DNA from: Echria macrotheca | Taxonomy: Eukaryota > Ascomycota > Sordariomycetes > Sordariales > Schizotheciaceae | NCBI GenBank assembly: GCA_030411725.1 | Contig: MU839845.1 | Span: 466,851-530,850 of the forward strand | Direction of reading: 5' to 3' | DNA length: 64,000 bases | In this document: positions 34,829 through 45,700 of the stretch, piece after piece | Layout of the letters: every line of letters begins with the position of its first letter | How positions within the stretch are numbered: the first letter of the stretch is position 1 | Translations under genes and position numbers: made by a program | Notes under the pieces: model-generated | Seen by the model: only the letters and a program-made list of their open reading frames with translations | The model's database searches: none | Told to the model about the DNA's origin: nothing

Positions 34829-35229
34829 AGTAGACGACGACCAAAAGCTTGGCGGCCCGATCGGAGAAATCGGTTCGTCGGCCGGAGGAGGCGGATCGGC
34901 CGCTAGCCCCACCCGGCCGGCCGGCTCCGCAGCGAGAGAATGCCGAGATAAGACGGGCACCTTCTGTTCAACGAGCAATTGGAGCCGTTATTTGTATCCT
35001 TGAACTACGGCGTGCATCGCCACCACTTTTTCCGTGGCGGACATGAATAATAGGTACCTGCCTGGTCTTTATATAAGGAGGAGGGAGTATCTTGCTGACT
35101 CCCGAACAGGAGGATGTTCTCCAGTTCCAGAGTCGTTACCAGTGTCCGTTCTATTTACTGAGAGGCGATTTCAACCCGGATTACTCTCTAGCATATTCAT
35201 ACAACAGCCCTCCCGCTGCTCATCCAGAA
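34829..35229. other. 400-bp convergent interval
   Basis: Lies between the ends of the DUF3433 and GST genes. Contains CCGGCCGG palindromic words near 34914-34924; otherwise nothing notable. Confidence 0.6.
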
Positions 35230-36086
35230 TCAGTTCTCCGGCAGAATCGAAAAGCCCCCCTCGGCCTCCTTCACCTTCTCAACCGCCCTCTTCCACCCCG
35301 GCTCCTCGCCCAACCGTCCGATATAAGCATGCAGCTTTGGGAATGTATCCCTGAACGACCCCTTCTCCCACCTCCCCATCTTGTCATACGCATCCATATG
35401 CATCGCCGCCATCAGCGGGTACGCAAACAAGATATCCGCCCCCGTGAGCTCAGCGCCGCACAGATAGCTCCCGCCGTCGGGGGATGTCTCGAGATAATTC
35501 TCGAGCATGGCAAGATGCCGCTTCATATTCGGCATCACCAGCAGCGCCGTGACCTGGTTCGCGATGAACCTCGTCAGCGGCCTGATAAAAAAAGGCGGCC
35601 GCGTGGCCAGCGCGTCCATGAAGAAATAAATCAGCTGCGGGAACATGAAGCTGCCCTCCATGTAGTACAGCAGATACTGGTAGCGCATCCAGGCCTCGGT
35701 CTCGCCGCCGATTTTTCCTTCCTGCCCGTCGCGCCAGCGCCGGGGCACCAGGTTCCTGGCGTGCGTAAAGTGCTCGCTCAGGTACTGAATAATAAAAGCG
35801 CTCTCGGCGAGGACCAGCGGTTTTTCTTGACCGCCGCCGCTGATGGAGACGATGGGGAATTTCCCCAGGATGTGCAGCTTGTCGGCCTCGGGCGGGGCGA
35901 AGCCCGTCGGGAGTCTGTGGTGCACGTCGAGCTCGTAGGGGACTTGGAGCTCTTCGAGCAGCCACATTGTTCCCTGGGCGCGGGAGCCATTGAGCCTGTA
36001 ACCTGGTCAAACTTGGGGTTCAATTTTGCTTGACAAAAAATTCACACAGACCAGTGGAGCGTCACTTTGGTTTCACTATCCGCCAT
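35230..36086 (-). CDS. Glutathione S-transferase, Gtt1-like, 266 aa
   Basis: Minus-strand exons 36086-36052 (35 bp) and 35995-35230. The small first exon supplies M-A-D-S-E-T-K-V-T-L-H-W, joined to L-N-G-S-R-A-Q-G-T-M-W-L-L-E-E-L, the thioredoxin-fold start of fungal Gtt1-type GSTs; S15 or the adjacent Arg lie at the glutathione site. V-L-A-E-S-A-F-I-I-Q-Y-L (the E-S dipeptide binding glutathione gamma-glutamyl) follows. The helical C-terminal domain includes Y-Y-M-E-G-S-F and G-A-E-L-T-G-A-D-I, the usual N-cap motif region. Expected to conjugate glutathione to electrophiles; yeast Gtt1 is ER-associated. The donor GTCTGT is non-consensus but required to give the conserved N-terminus. Confidence 0.88.
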
Positions 36087-36650
36087 GTTGTTGATCGATT
36101 GAAGTTTTGTCGAAATCTGGCAGCGGAGGGTTCGGTAGGCGGAATACTAGACTTATGTAGTATGAGTGACACACAAGGTGACTCTTACCTTTCCGGCCGA
36201 CCCCGAGACTATATAGGTATACTGAATCCTCCTGAATCCGAGCACGCCGTACTCTCCCGAACGGGCCCAAACTCTTTATCGCGCAAATTCAGCATACCCA
36301 AAATCCCATTCCCCTCCTCCAAGCAGCTGAACAAACTCAGCTCAGACGTCCCAACGCCTCATCCCAAAAAAGACGTCCAAGACTCCAATCCAGCGCGCCA
36401 AGCCCAAGCGGCATCATCAACTGCTTCCCCGGCTGGGTCGGCACGACCCCACATCCCACCCACCATCCTGAAGATCACACCCATCCGCACGTGATCCCAT
36501 CACACCCCTGCACCGCCAAGCCTTGCAACCTCACCACCACACCTCATCCAAGCTCCAAGCTCCCATCGTCACGACCTCAATTGAAACCCGACAAGAAACC
36601 AAACCACACACAGAGCCGTCCGGTCGCGCGCCGTAATCCAATCCGATAAA
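36087..36650. promoter_or_regulatory. Divergent promoter, GST / complex I subunit
   Basis: 564 bp between two outward starts. The half nearest the complex I gene is C/A-rich with CACC and CCCA words. No specific site assigned. Confidence 0.55.
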
Positions 36651-37362
36651 ATGGCGGGCCTAGATCATTTCAGTACAGTCCCCCCTCTCTACCAATTGAA
36701 CCAGAACAGAACAAACAGAAGGAACAGAATGCTAACTCTCCAAAACAGAAATGGCCCTGGACCCAGCCATCGTCAAGCTAGGGCGTAGGTTTCCCCCTTT
36801 ACTCCTTCCCCTTCCATAGCCATACTGGATTCCCCAACCCCGAGACTCCGGGACTGCGAAACGAGGAGACGAGGAACCGAGAAATGAGGAACGAGGAAGG
36901 AGGAGACGCGGACACGAGGAAACGAGGAATGAAAACGAGAAATGAGGGACGAGGAAACCAGAACCAGGAAACAAAACGAGGGAACGAAAACGAGGAACCA
37001 AAAGCGAACGACGAAGACAGACAGACACAGACACAGACACAGACACAGAAAACCAGAGGAAGAGGGAGACTGACCGAAACTAACACACAAATAGACATGC
37101 AAACAAACCGCCACAAGTACTTCCGCTGGACCCCCCGAACAGCCTGGATCACATTCGTCTACGTGGCCGTCGTGCCCAGCATCGTCGGCGTCATCGCCTA
37201 CAAGACCGATGTGAGTTTTCCCGCTTCCCATCTCCCCTCAAAAACCACAGGGGACAAATAAAAGCGTGGGGAGTGGTAACTAACAAGGAGTTTGCGTCGC
37301 TTCAACAGGGCCTGTGGGATCTCCGAGCGAAGCGGAGGGGCGATGTCATCAGGGAGTTTTGA
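36651..37362 (+). CDS. Complex I small accessory subunit (NDUFB4/B15-like, 6.6-kDa type), 75 aa
   Basis: Four small exons: 36651-36672, 36749-36784, 37095-37210, 37309-37362, missed by simple frame scanning. The product starts M-A-G-L-D-H-F-K-M-A-L-D-P-A and continues K-Y-F-R-W-T-P-R-T-A-W-I-T-F, one membrane segment (about residues 37-57) with Y-K-T-D-G-L-W-D-L-R-A-K-R-R-G-D near the end. This is the pattern of the fungal mitochondrial NADH:ubiquinone oxidoreductase accessory subunit related to NDUFB4; it sits in the inner membrane arm. Length is usual for fungi. Intron 2 is long (310 bp) and almost entirely purine-rich, with GAGGAA and ACAGAC repeats (36845-37055). Confidence 0.87.
36845..37055 (+). 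repeat. Polypurine and (CAGACA)n tract inside an intron
   Basis: GAGGAA/CGAGAAA-type purine repeats followed by several ACAGAC units fill intron 2 of the complex I subunit gene. Likely length-variable between strains. Confidence 0.75.
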
Positions 37363-37594
37363 TTTTGTACAATACACCACAAGAACCAAGGCATATTATC
37401 CGCGCACAAGCTGTATATATAGGTACCTACCTACTGGGGCAAGGGATTACCCCCCCGCGCCCGATCAAGTGAATAAAACGCTGTCCTACAAAACATGTAT
37501 CCATAGTGCAATGTCCGTAATCAAACTCGCTCCGGAATAATACATTTGACGCGATACTCCCATCTTGCTAACCTCGCCGACGTCTGCCTATCCG

Positions 37595-38731
37595 TTATGG
37601 CTTTAAGGTGTCAACCCAGTCGGAATCGTGGTCGGCATCATCCACCAAAACCCAGTCTTCGTCCGCCTTGTCCACTGCGCCTTCGCCACCGGCCTTGGCC
37701 TTCTCTGTCTTAGGTGTGCTCAGATCCACCCGATTCGTACCTGTCACACCGGGACATCGCATGGGATTCGCACCAACAGATCTTGGGGTCAAACCTCCCA
37801 CCATATTGCCGGAACCCTTGGAACCGCTCGCTCCAAGATCTTTCGTTGCTAGTGGAGGGCGAATCGAGCACACGAATTCGTACCCTTGCGTGACAAGTCC
37901 GATGTCATCAAGCGGTTTCAGGCTGGGACTCGGCTCGCCAACGACGTAATTTGCAAGCTCAAACACGGAACTGGGTGGGATGGCTCGCTCGTCTGGGGGC
38001 CCTCTACTCGTAGATACCGTTACGGACCGTATAAATGCTGGGGACCGTAGAAATTTGACCCTTGCGCCTGGTTGGAGGCTGTCGTGGCTGGGCGCGAAGC
38101 TTCTCAAATGTTCCACTAGGCGATCGAGAGTCCAGTGATTTTGCGCAAATATCAAGTACGGGCCATTGAGGCCGTTGAGTACCGAACCCTGGTCATATTC
38201 ACCCTCCATGAAGCTGAGGAGGAAAAAGAATTCATATTGGGGATGTCGGGGGCCAAAAAGCGTGACTGGGGGCTGGAGCTGGTTCCACGAGCCGCTAGCC
38301 GCCTCACTTGCAGTGGCGGGTGGCCAGGAGAAACTGCATTCGAACTTCATGCTGCTGGCTTCGCGGGTGCTGCTGGATTCGCGGAAGAAAGCCATCTCCG
38401 CGAGACTCTTGCCGCCGTCATCAGCCCCTGTACTTGCACAATCGCGCTTGCGCTCGTCGATAATGTAGCTCGCAAGCTTCACCCCTCTTGGTCCTGACCC
38501 CTTTGATGGCTCCAATGACCTGCTGCGCCAATAGTAGTCCATTCTCGCACCCCTTAATGGTGTCGATGGCCTGAGTGCATAGTTCGAGAGTAGGCGACGG
38601 ATGAGGCGATGAGAGAGACTCTCTACCGTCCAGTTCTCATGGATGTCAAGTATGAAACCCTTTTCTGTAGCCCATTCGGCGGTCTTGTCGTAGGTAGGGA
38701 GGTAGACAAAAAATTCCGGCCAGAATGCCAT
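37595..38731 (-). CDS. Unknown protein with two internal homologous lobes, 378 aa
   Basis: The frame is open upstream to 38959 but the start is taken at 38731, where M-A-F-W-P begins, because the upstream part contains a 21-bp tandem repeat and reads as low-complexity. Two copies of one domain are visible: lobe 1 (about 6-138) and lobe 2 (about 167-293). Three anchors recur in order: E-N-W-T-V-E-S-L-S-H-R-L (32-43) and N-H-W-T-L-D-R-L-V-E-H-L (198-209); K-L-A-S-Y-I (85-90) and E-L-A-N-Y-V (258-263); K-F-E-C-S-F-S-W-P-P (129-138) and Y-E-F-V-C-S-I-R-P-P (284-293). The tail (300-378) is disordered and ends in an acidic stretch. I do not recognise the family. No signal peptide or membrane segment. 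Confidence 0.72.
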   Translation of the reverse strand: MAFWPEFFVYLPTYDKTAEWATEKGFILDIHENWTVESLSHRLIRRLLSNYALRPSTPLRGARMDYYWRSRSLEPSKGSGPRGVKLASYIIDERKRDCASTGADDGGKSLAEMAFFRESSSTREASSMKFECSFSWPPATASEAASGSWNQLQPPVTLFGPRHPQYEFFFLLSFMEGEYDQGSVLNGLNGPYLIFAQNHWTLDRLVEHLRSFAPSHDSLQPGARVKFLRSPAFIRSVTVSTSRGPPDERAIPPSSVFELANYVVGEPSPSLKPLDDIGLVTQGYEFVCSIRPPLATKDLGASGSKGSGNMVGGLTPRSVGANPMRCPGVTGTNRVDLSTPKTEKAKAGGEGAVDKADEDWVLVDDADHDSDWVDTLKP

Positions 38732-39626
38732 GTTTGATTGAACGATGCTCAAAGTGGTATGCCGTGTGAGGAGATGACTGTGCCGTGTGAGAAGATGATC
38801 GTTGCGTTGATGGAGTGTGGACGAGGTCCGTCGGAAGCCTCTGTTAAATAGGAAAAAGAGTGCCACTGGATCAGTTGCGTCATGGGATGGCAACGACTTC
38901 CCAGCAACATGGCTCCTGCCAATGCCTCTGGGGATACATCTAGCTCTCGTGGAAACCAAAGGGGAGGAACCAGAGAACCGTTCCCAACAGAACCAAAGTG
39001 CATTGAGACCTGACCGAAGCTATCCAGGCTCGTCAGAGGCAGGTAAGGTTAGTTGGGACACATCGTGTACCCATTTGTCCATCGTTAGGGAGTGGGTACT
39101 GTGGCCGACCGAGAGAGAGGCAGACTTGTGGCACCGGTGAGTCGCTACCTAGATGGTGTTCTGGAAAGACCGACTGCTGATTGAATTAGAAAGAGCAAGG
39201 CCTTAAGACTCCAATCCAAGTGCTCTGCAACATTCAACGGCAGGCATGCCTCCAAAACCAGTAGGGGCAGAAAATATGTTTTTGAAGAGAAAAGTCGACT
39301 AGTGAAAGAACGATAAACATCTCTTTTCTCATGTCTCCGGGCTCTAATTTACCGTGGAAGAGATTCCTGGAGTACGGTTTAGCAGGGACGACCGAGTGAG
39401 TTGTTGAACTTGCGAAGAAGCGTGGGGGTGCACTAAAAACTGGGGACACGAGCAGGGGTACAGGGGGGTCCTTGGCTTCTTCCGCTGCGGCAGGTCCCGC
39501 TCCCAAGCTCGTGAGCTCAGACGTCAACCTTTTTTTCCTTTACAAAAAAAGCAGTTCCCATCGAAATATCAAATCCACGAAATCCAACAACGACCACAAG
39601 ACACACCGACCGACCACCTCCCCAAA
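38732..39626. other. 895-bp divergent interval
   Basis: Between the unknown two-lobed gene and PRP18. Contains a 21-bp tandem repeat at about 38759-38800 (unit with GTGAGGAGATGA). No gene seen. Confidence 0.6.
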
Positions 39627-40784
39627 ATGGACTTTGCAGCGCTCATGTCCAAGGAAATCGCCAAGGCGAAAGGCGACACGACGAATGGCAAGGCCTCCCC
39701 GGCCGCGAAAACAGCCACAGGCGCACCCAAACCCGCCCCGAAATACATCAGCAAGCGCGAGGCCGAGGAGGCGCGGCGGGCGGCGTACCTGGCCGAGCAG
39801 AAACGGCTAGAAGAGGAACGCGCGGCCAAGGCGGCGGCCAAGCGGAAGCGCGAGGAAGAAGCCGCCGAGGAGGCCAAGGCGCGCGAGGAGAGGCGGCAGC
39901 GGCTGGCCGAGGAGATGCACCGGCGGCAGCGCGAGAAGGAGGCAGAGGAGGAGCGCGCCCGACGCAGACGGCTCGGGCTGCCCGAGGTGCCGCCCGCCGA
40001 GGGCAGCGAGGACGGGGATGCGGAGCGGAGGTCTCGAGGCGCGACGGAGGAGAGCGACGGAGAAGTAGGGGACGAGGACGCAGCGGCGGCGGCGGACATA
40101 CCCGAGCCCGAGCTCCTAGCCAAGCTGCGCGCGCTCGGCGAGCCGGCCGTCCTGTTCGGCGAGAGCCACGGCGCCCGGCTACGGCGCTACCGACGAGCGA
40201 CGAGCGGCGCGACGACCAACTGGGGCCCGATCGCGACGAGCATCGCGCCGGTCGCCGAAAAGGACATGAAAGTCCCCGACACGGTCCCGCCGGCATCCGA
40301 CAAGAAGGCGCGCCGCTACCTCTTCCGCCAGCTGGCGTCGTACTTCAACATGGTGCTGCGCGAGTGGGAGCTCGCGCTGGCGAGGGAGGACAACGCCGAC
40401 ACGCACGCGGGCCAGACGGCGCGCGCCGCCATGGTGTCGAGCAAGGAGACGATGCGCCCGCTCTTCCGCAAGTTCGAAAAGGCCGACCTCGACGAGAGCA
40501 TCCTCGAGGCCATCGTCGAGATCGTCAAGGCGGCCCAGGAGCGCCGCTACGTCGACGCCAACGACGGCTACCTCCGCCTCAGCATCGGCAAGGCCGCCTG
40601 GCCCATCGGCGTCACCATGGTCGGCATCCACGAGCGCAGCGCCCGCGAGAAGCTCCACGGCGGCGAGAGGGGCCACATCATGGGCAGCGAGACCACGCGC
40701 AAGTACCTCCAGAGCATCAAGAGGTGTCTCACCTTTGCCCAGGTCCGGTGGCCTCCCGAGGATATCAGGCAGCTCATGGGCTGA
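39627..40784 (+). CDS. prp18: Pre-mRNA-splicing factor Prp18, 385 aa, intronless
   Basis: Starts M-D-F-A-A-L-M-S-K-E-I, usual for Prp18. Residues 40-125 form a highly charged R/E/K/A-rich helix. The splicing-factor motif lies at about 158-190 (P-E-P-E-L-L-A-K-L-R-A-L-G-E-P-A-V-L-F-G-E). The helical Prp18 core covers about 230-382, with F-R-K-F-E-K-A-D, G-Y-L-R-L-S-I-G-K-A-A-W-P-I-G-V-T-M-V-G-I-H-E-R (the conserved loop) and the end C-L-T-F-A-Q-x-R-W-P. Prp18 acts with Slu7 in the second catalytic step of splicing in the U5-containing spliceosome. Strong GC bias produces long shadow frames on the other strand. Confidence 0.96.
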   Translation: MDFAALMSKEIAKAKGDTTNGKASPAAKTATGAPKPAPKYISKREAEEARRAAYLAEQKRLEEERAAKAAAKRKREEEAAEEAKAREERRQRLAEEMHRRQREKEAEEERARRRRLGLPEVPPAEGSEDGDAERRSRGATEESDGEVGDEDAAAAADIPEPELLAKLRALGEPAVLFGESHGARLRRYRRATSGATTNWGPIATSIAPVAEKDMKVPDTVPPASDKKARRYLFRQLASYFNMVLREWELALAREDNADTHAGQTARAAMVSSKETMRPLFRKFEKADLDESILEAIVEIVKAAQERRYVDANDGYLRLSIGKAAWPIGVTMVGIHERSAREKLHGGERGHIMGSETTRKYLQSIKRCLTFAQVRWPPEDIRQLMG

Positions 40785-41099
40785 ACGACAAAAAAAGTTA
40801 TGAGTAATGTATGATACCCAGGACGTGTCAATAGACCACATGTAATCCGTCAACATTGATACATCAACAAGGAACACGGTCACCAATGAAAAGTCACGTA
40901 AGCTACACCTATTTTTCTCGCATCATCCCAAACTAGCCTGTTCGCCTGTGAATGCATAGTAACCGCTACAAAAACCCCGAAGAGTCGAGACAGCGCTTTC
41001 CCCATCTCGATGGACCTAGAGGCAAATACAAGTGTCATTCCCAAACCCCCCAAGACCCCAAACTCCATGAGCCACCGTCGTTAGACGATCGGCAGACTA
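40785..41099. other. 315-bp convergent interval
   Basis: Short 3' flank shared by prp18 and csn1; nothing notable. Confidence 0.6.
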
Positions 41100-42726
41100 T
41101 CATAACTCGTCAAAGTGTATCTCGGTTTGTTGGCCCTGAAGACCACCCTTCCGTCCAGATTTGAGCTCGAGCTCCGCCGCCGCAAGACTCATCCGCCGCA
41201 GCCGGTCGATTGCCTGCTGCTCGTACTTGCGTGCTGTCTCGAGAGCCGAAGCCTGCATTTTCGCTCTCGGGTTGGCAGATATGGTGGTCACAACCTACAC
41301 CATGTCAGCAACAGTGCCTCTTTCCACCATTTCTCTCCATAAAAAAAGTGCTTACCCTATCGACAGTGTTAATCCGGGCCTGGAGGACTCCTTCGCGGAT
41401 CATGGTGACCAGCTCTTGCTCGATCGGCTTCCCCGGACTGCCGAACGCAGCATTCATATTGTCCAGCGTGACGCACGAAAACGGAATGAGATATTGGACA
41501 ATGCACTTGGTCCGGATCTCGGAGAAGATTCTCTGTACGTGCTTTTGAAGATAGATGTCCAGCAGACAGTCGGGCCGGCACGACTCGAGCGTTGCAATGC
41601 AGGCTGAATATCGAGCATTCACAAACTGCGTCACGGCTCGCCGTATATGAGGCTCCTGCTCGAGGAAGACGCGGAAGCCCGTGTTGTCGAGAACCGCCGA
41701 CTGCAGGGTTTTTCTGTCCATAGATGCCAAAGCAAGGAGGCCACCGTAGATAGCGACATCGTTGGCGCTCGCAATTTCGTTGTAGTTCGAGCTCGAGACC
41801 GACGAATCTGCCGATAGAAAGCTTCGGGCTGCCTGTTCGTACTTCTCTTGTCCCAGCAATGCGATGCCCTGTACGATCTTGGTATAGGGCTGCATGGTCT
41901 TCTCGTCCTCGGCGCTCAGCGTCACCGAGGCCTTACTAAGATGGGCCGTCACCATATTCCACTCGCGACGCTGCAGCGCCACGCGAACAAGATGCTTGCC
42001 AACGTCGGCAATCTGTTTGGGAGTGCTGACGTCGGGTCTCATCTTGGTGTACGCTTCGGCAGCTCCGTTCAGGTCGCCTATGCTCTCGAGGTGCTTGCCC
42101 AGGTCTTCGTTCCCCATCTGCAGCTATATATCAGCAACCCGACAACCGGGGTGTGGGCAACCGAACAACATACCCTTACGCTGTCTTTGAGCAAGTTGTT
42201 CTTGTACACCTTGAGCTCCGCGGTCAGACGCTGTGTCTCTTGCCGGTTGGCCTGCTCCGTGTTCTCGAGCCAGACCTGGTCGTAGGCAGCTTCCGGTTCG
42301 CTGGGGGCGGCCATTTTAAGGCAGTCGACCGCTTCCCGGTATCTCACAGTGTCTCGACCACGCTTTGCCTCTGCAATGGCAGCTTTCAGGGCGTCGACAC
42401 AGAGCGGAACCGAGCTCCGACCAATGAGGAAGAGGCGGTCGAAACGGGTGCGTCCTGGGGACAAGGTAAGAGCGGGCATCGAGCGAGCAAGCCGGAAGGG
42501 CACCTACCCCGATAGTTTTGGATGTAGAGGTCCAGATCGAACTTGGGCGGCTCTATTCGGGCCAGATATAGTGGTTAGCTATGGCCGTCTCTTGAACAAA
42601 GCGCTTGGCGGCCCAAAATAACTAGGTCGCGACAAGATGCGATGTCCTGCAGGGTAGCCTACCTTTGACCACAAAGCCACCCTCGCCGTCCATGGTGGTG
42701 AAGAACTTGAGCACCGAGTCTGCCAT
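41100..42726 (-). CDS. csn1: COP9 signalosome subunit 1
   Basis: Five minus-strand exons: 42726-42663, 42552-42508, 42454-42174, 42117-41356, 41294-41100; 448 residues, phases consistent. N-terminus M-A-D-S-V-L-K-F-F leads to P-P-K-F-D-L-D-L-Y-I-Q-N-Y-R-G-R-T-R-F-D-R-L, a hallmark of CSN1. The central TPR-like region includes Y-K-N-N-L-L-K-D-S-V-R-M-G-N-E-D-L-G. The PCI domain covers about 260-385 (F-V-N-A-R-Y, I-P-F-S-C-V-T-L, A-R-I-N-T-V-D-R). The complex removes NEDD8 from cullins and controls light response and development in filamentous fungi. At the fourth junction the exon-proximal donor GTAAGG was passed over for GTATGT because it keeps S-V-R-M-G-N. Confidence 0.95.
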
Positions 42727-45700
42727 CTTGTCGGCAGGGCGGTGGATAGTCGCGGGGTTGTGGTCGGCGAGGCTGAAGCTGGGTGGGAAGGAAGCTCCAG
42801 GTCAAGGCTGAGATGGAGTCGAAGCGACAGGAAGCACAGCGCCACGGCAGGCAGCTGCTGCAAAAGGTGGGGCAGCTTGATTGGCGGGGTAGGCAGGCAC
42901 GAGATTGACGTTGGTTATCGCGACTCTTATCGCACGTCCTGGGGTGGCTTTGATGGGTTTGGCGGTGACCCCGCTTGGCGCGGGACGAAGACAGCCCTAA
43001 CCATCTCGGTCACCTTCCCTTCACCTCAGCTAGCTCAGGATTCACCGCCGGATACCGTCCCGACAGCTGTCGCTCTTTTAAACCCCGACGCAAGGTGTCG
43101 GTGAAAAGCCCGGGCGAGCTCGGTGCTGTGTTTCAGTGGATCGCCGGCGTCCATACATACGGCTAGGTTACGATTGGCGCGAAAACGACCCAGAGAACGC
43201 CCTTTTGGCGGTGTATCCGTACTCTTGTCACAGGCACCACAGCACCAGTTGGTCGCTGCGAGTACCCTTGACAGCTGAAAACGATAGTTATGTCTCGCAG
43301 TGCCTGTGAAGCCCGGGAATACTGAAGCTGTGGTCGGGGGGTTGGTGTGACGGCTACCCCGCGCCAAGCTGCACAAGGCTGGAAGAATTCTTCTCTGCGT
43401 TCCGCCCGCTGCCAATAATTACTTAGTGCATGCTCAATGCTTGAACAGGCAGGTATCTGCCTCCTGTTGGACAGGATGTAAAGAAGACCCTGAAATTCCG
43501 GGTCGACTCAGGCCCCAGGCACAATAATACCCTCCACCGGACACTTGTTCGGTATCAGAGACGGTTGTGCGACGCCAAACTGGAGCAAAGCTCGAACACA
43601 GTGTCAGTCTATAAAACAACCAGATCTTGAGAAAAGACGGGTCAAGCGCCTGTGCCCTGAGGGGTTTTGGAGACAAATGTACGAAGGATGGTGCTCAAGA
43701 ACGTTGTGAGCAGTCAAATACCGGCCGCCAAGGTCTTGTACTTGTCCCACGCGAGACCGGCAATATCTGGCAGCTCGAATCGATATCCCAGAACGTGAAT
43801 TTGAGCAGCAGCCGGACCTTTTGATATACTGGAATACTGGAAAGTCATACTCGTCCAGAGCCGTCCCTACACCATCGTAACATATCATATTTTGCTACCG
43901 TCACTAACCTTCTGCCTGGCTGCACGGCCTATCACAATGTACAAGGCTGATCGGGTGGATGTGAAAGTCGATGGTAAAAGGGCGTGGCTGACGAATGCCC
44001 ATTCGGGCTGATTTCGGATCCCTGAACCCCATCCTCCATCTAGCGGAGTGGGGTAATCGCAAGTGGTACCGCGACGCGATTGGGACAAAACTCTGCACTA
44101 CAGTATGTCTCGCGAGCCGGGTCTGGTTGAAGTGGGGGAAGTTGGGGAAGTGGTACAAACCTTCGACAACTGACATGTCTCGGGCTGTGGTTCTCCCAAC
44201 CTTGTAGTAAATGAGTCAGGCTTGTTCCGCAGGTCAAGGAGGGTGTCGAAGGGCTCAGCTCGGAGAGGATAATCTATTGTGTAAAGTAGAGTGTAGAGTA
44301 ATAACTGCGTCTTCCGAAGTTTACCAGCCAAAGAGCCAACTATCCATGGCATGGAAAAGTTGGCCCCTGGCGGAGAAGGGCCATTCCGTCTCGGTTCTCG
44401 CACACACCAAGCCGTCAAAATGACCTGATTTTCGGTACGTATCTCTTGGCGTGAGAGCCCTGAGAAGCGCGGTGACATCAGCCAAGCTCCTAGCGCCGCC
44501 TGGTGGCTTGAGTTCCGTGTGACCCTGTGCGGTTGGCTCCATCAGACCCCTGCCACTTCCCCATCTTTTTCAACATCGAACAGGACCCTACCGCGAGTCC
44601 CCGACCTGCTTTCTTTTCAGAGCAGCAAACCACGGATGCCGGCACGCGAAGACGCTTTTTTTTTTCGCCCACAATGGCCTTTTGGAGCTTCGACAGTTTC
44701 TTTCCCCTGGCTCCCGCATCCAGCGCTCCATTGCTCAGGTGCTCAGACAGGCAATGCTCCCAGGGCCAACCACCAACCCGTCAATTAGGGAACCAAGGAT
44801 CCCGAACTGACCTTGCTCTCGGTTCTGTCTGCGTTCAGAACTTTCGGATACAATCCTCGAACTTGGCACCTGTATCCGATGAGAGGCTACGCGCCGCCAT
44901 TGGCCAGCGCGACTGATAATGGATTCCAATCTTGGCCGTCGCCCTCGCGGAGATAGCGCGTTCCGCCATGATTCATCCGTCCCGGCTGGGGTCGCTGCTG
45001 CAACACCAGCAGCCAGCAGCTCTATGTAAACCGCTCTGTGTGGATCCTGCACCACTTGGCGTCCTGTGGCTTTTGGTCACCGCAGGCCGGTTCCGCGCTC
45101 GCAACTCGCCCGCAAGAGACCAATTATGTCCCTCCCTGGCCATTTTTCCCTCGCTGTGGGCGAATCGGCGGTCCTTGAGGCCCGGCTCCGAATCGCTGAT
45201 AATTAGGCGGCGGCTCTGGGGAGCTGCGATTATCTCGCTGACGGCCCTGGGACAACCACTCAGCTTGACAGGTCGGAGGTAATGTAGCTGCCCCTCCCCT
45301 CCCCTCCCCTCCAGCTTACCCCCCTCCGACACCTCTTGGAACAGACTTGGGACGAAGATGATGGGCAATGACAAACACTCGTAATTCCCCGTCCCCGGTA
45401 GCGGCTGAGATGGGCTGGAAGTACCCGCAAAAAGGTACACTCAGCTTCGAAAGACCGAAAATCAATTACCCCGTCTTCCCGCCTGCCCTTGCGAGTTTGC
45501 GTCACCTCACATGGTCTTCTATATTAGGCGCCTGCTAGGGGCTGCCGTATGGACAAGCCATGCTCGTTATTACACTACGGAATACTATACCCCTGCGTCC
45601 TGAGCGTCACGACGCTCGGGCGGCACATGAGGATGGCCGGGGAAACTTTGCGATACATAGGAACCGGCGTCTGTACGGAGTACGAACTGGCGCACCGCGT

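Noticed and set aside
35092..36033. 313-codon plus-strand frame
   Set aside because: Antisense to the GST, which has clear family motifs.
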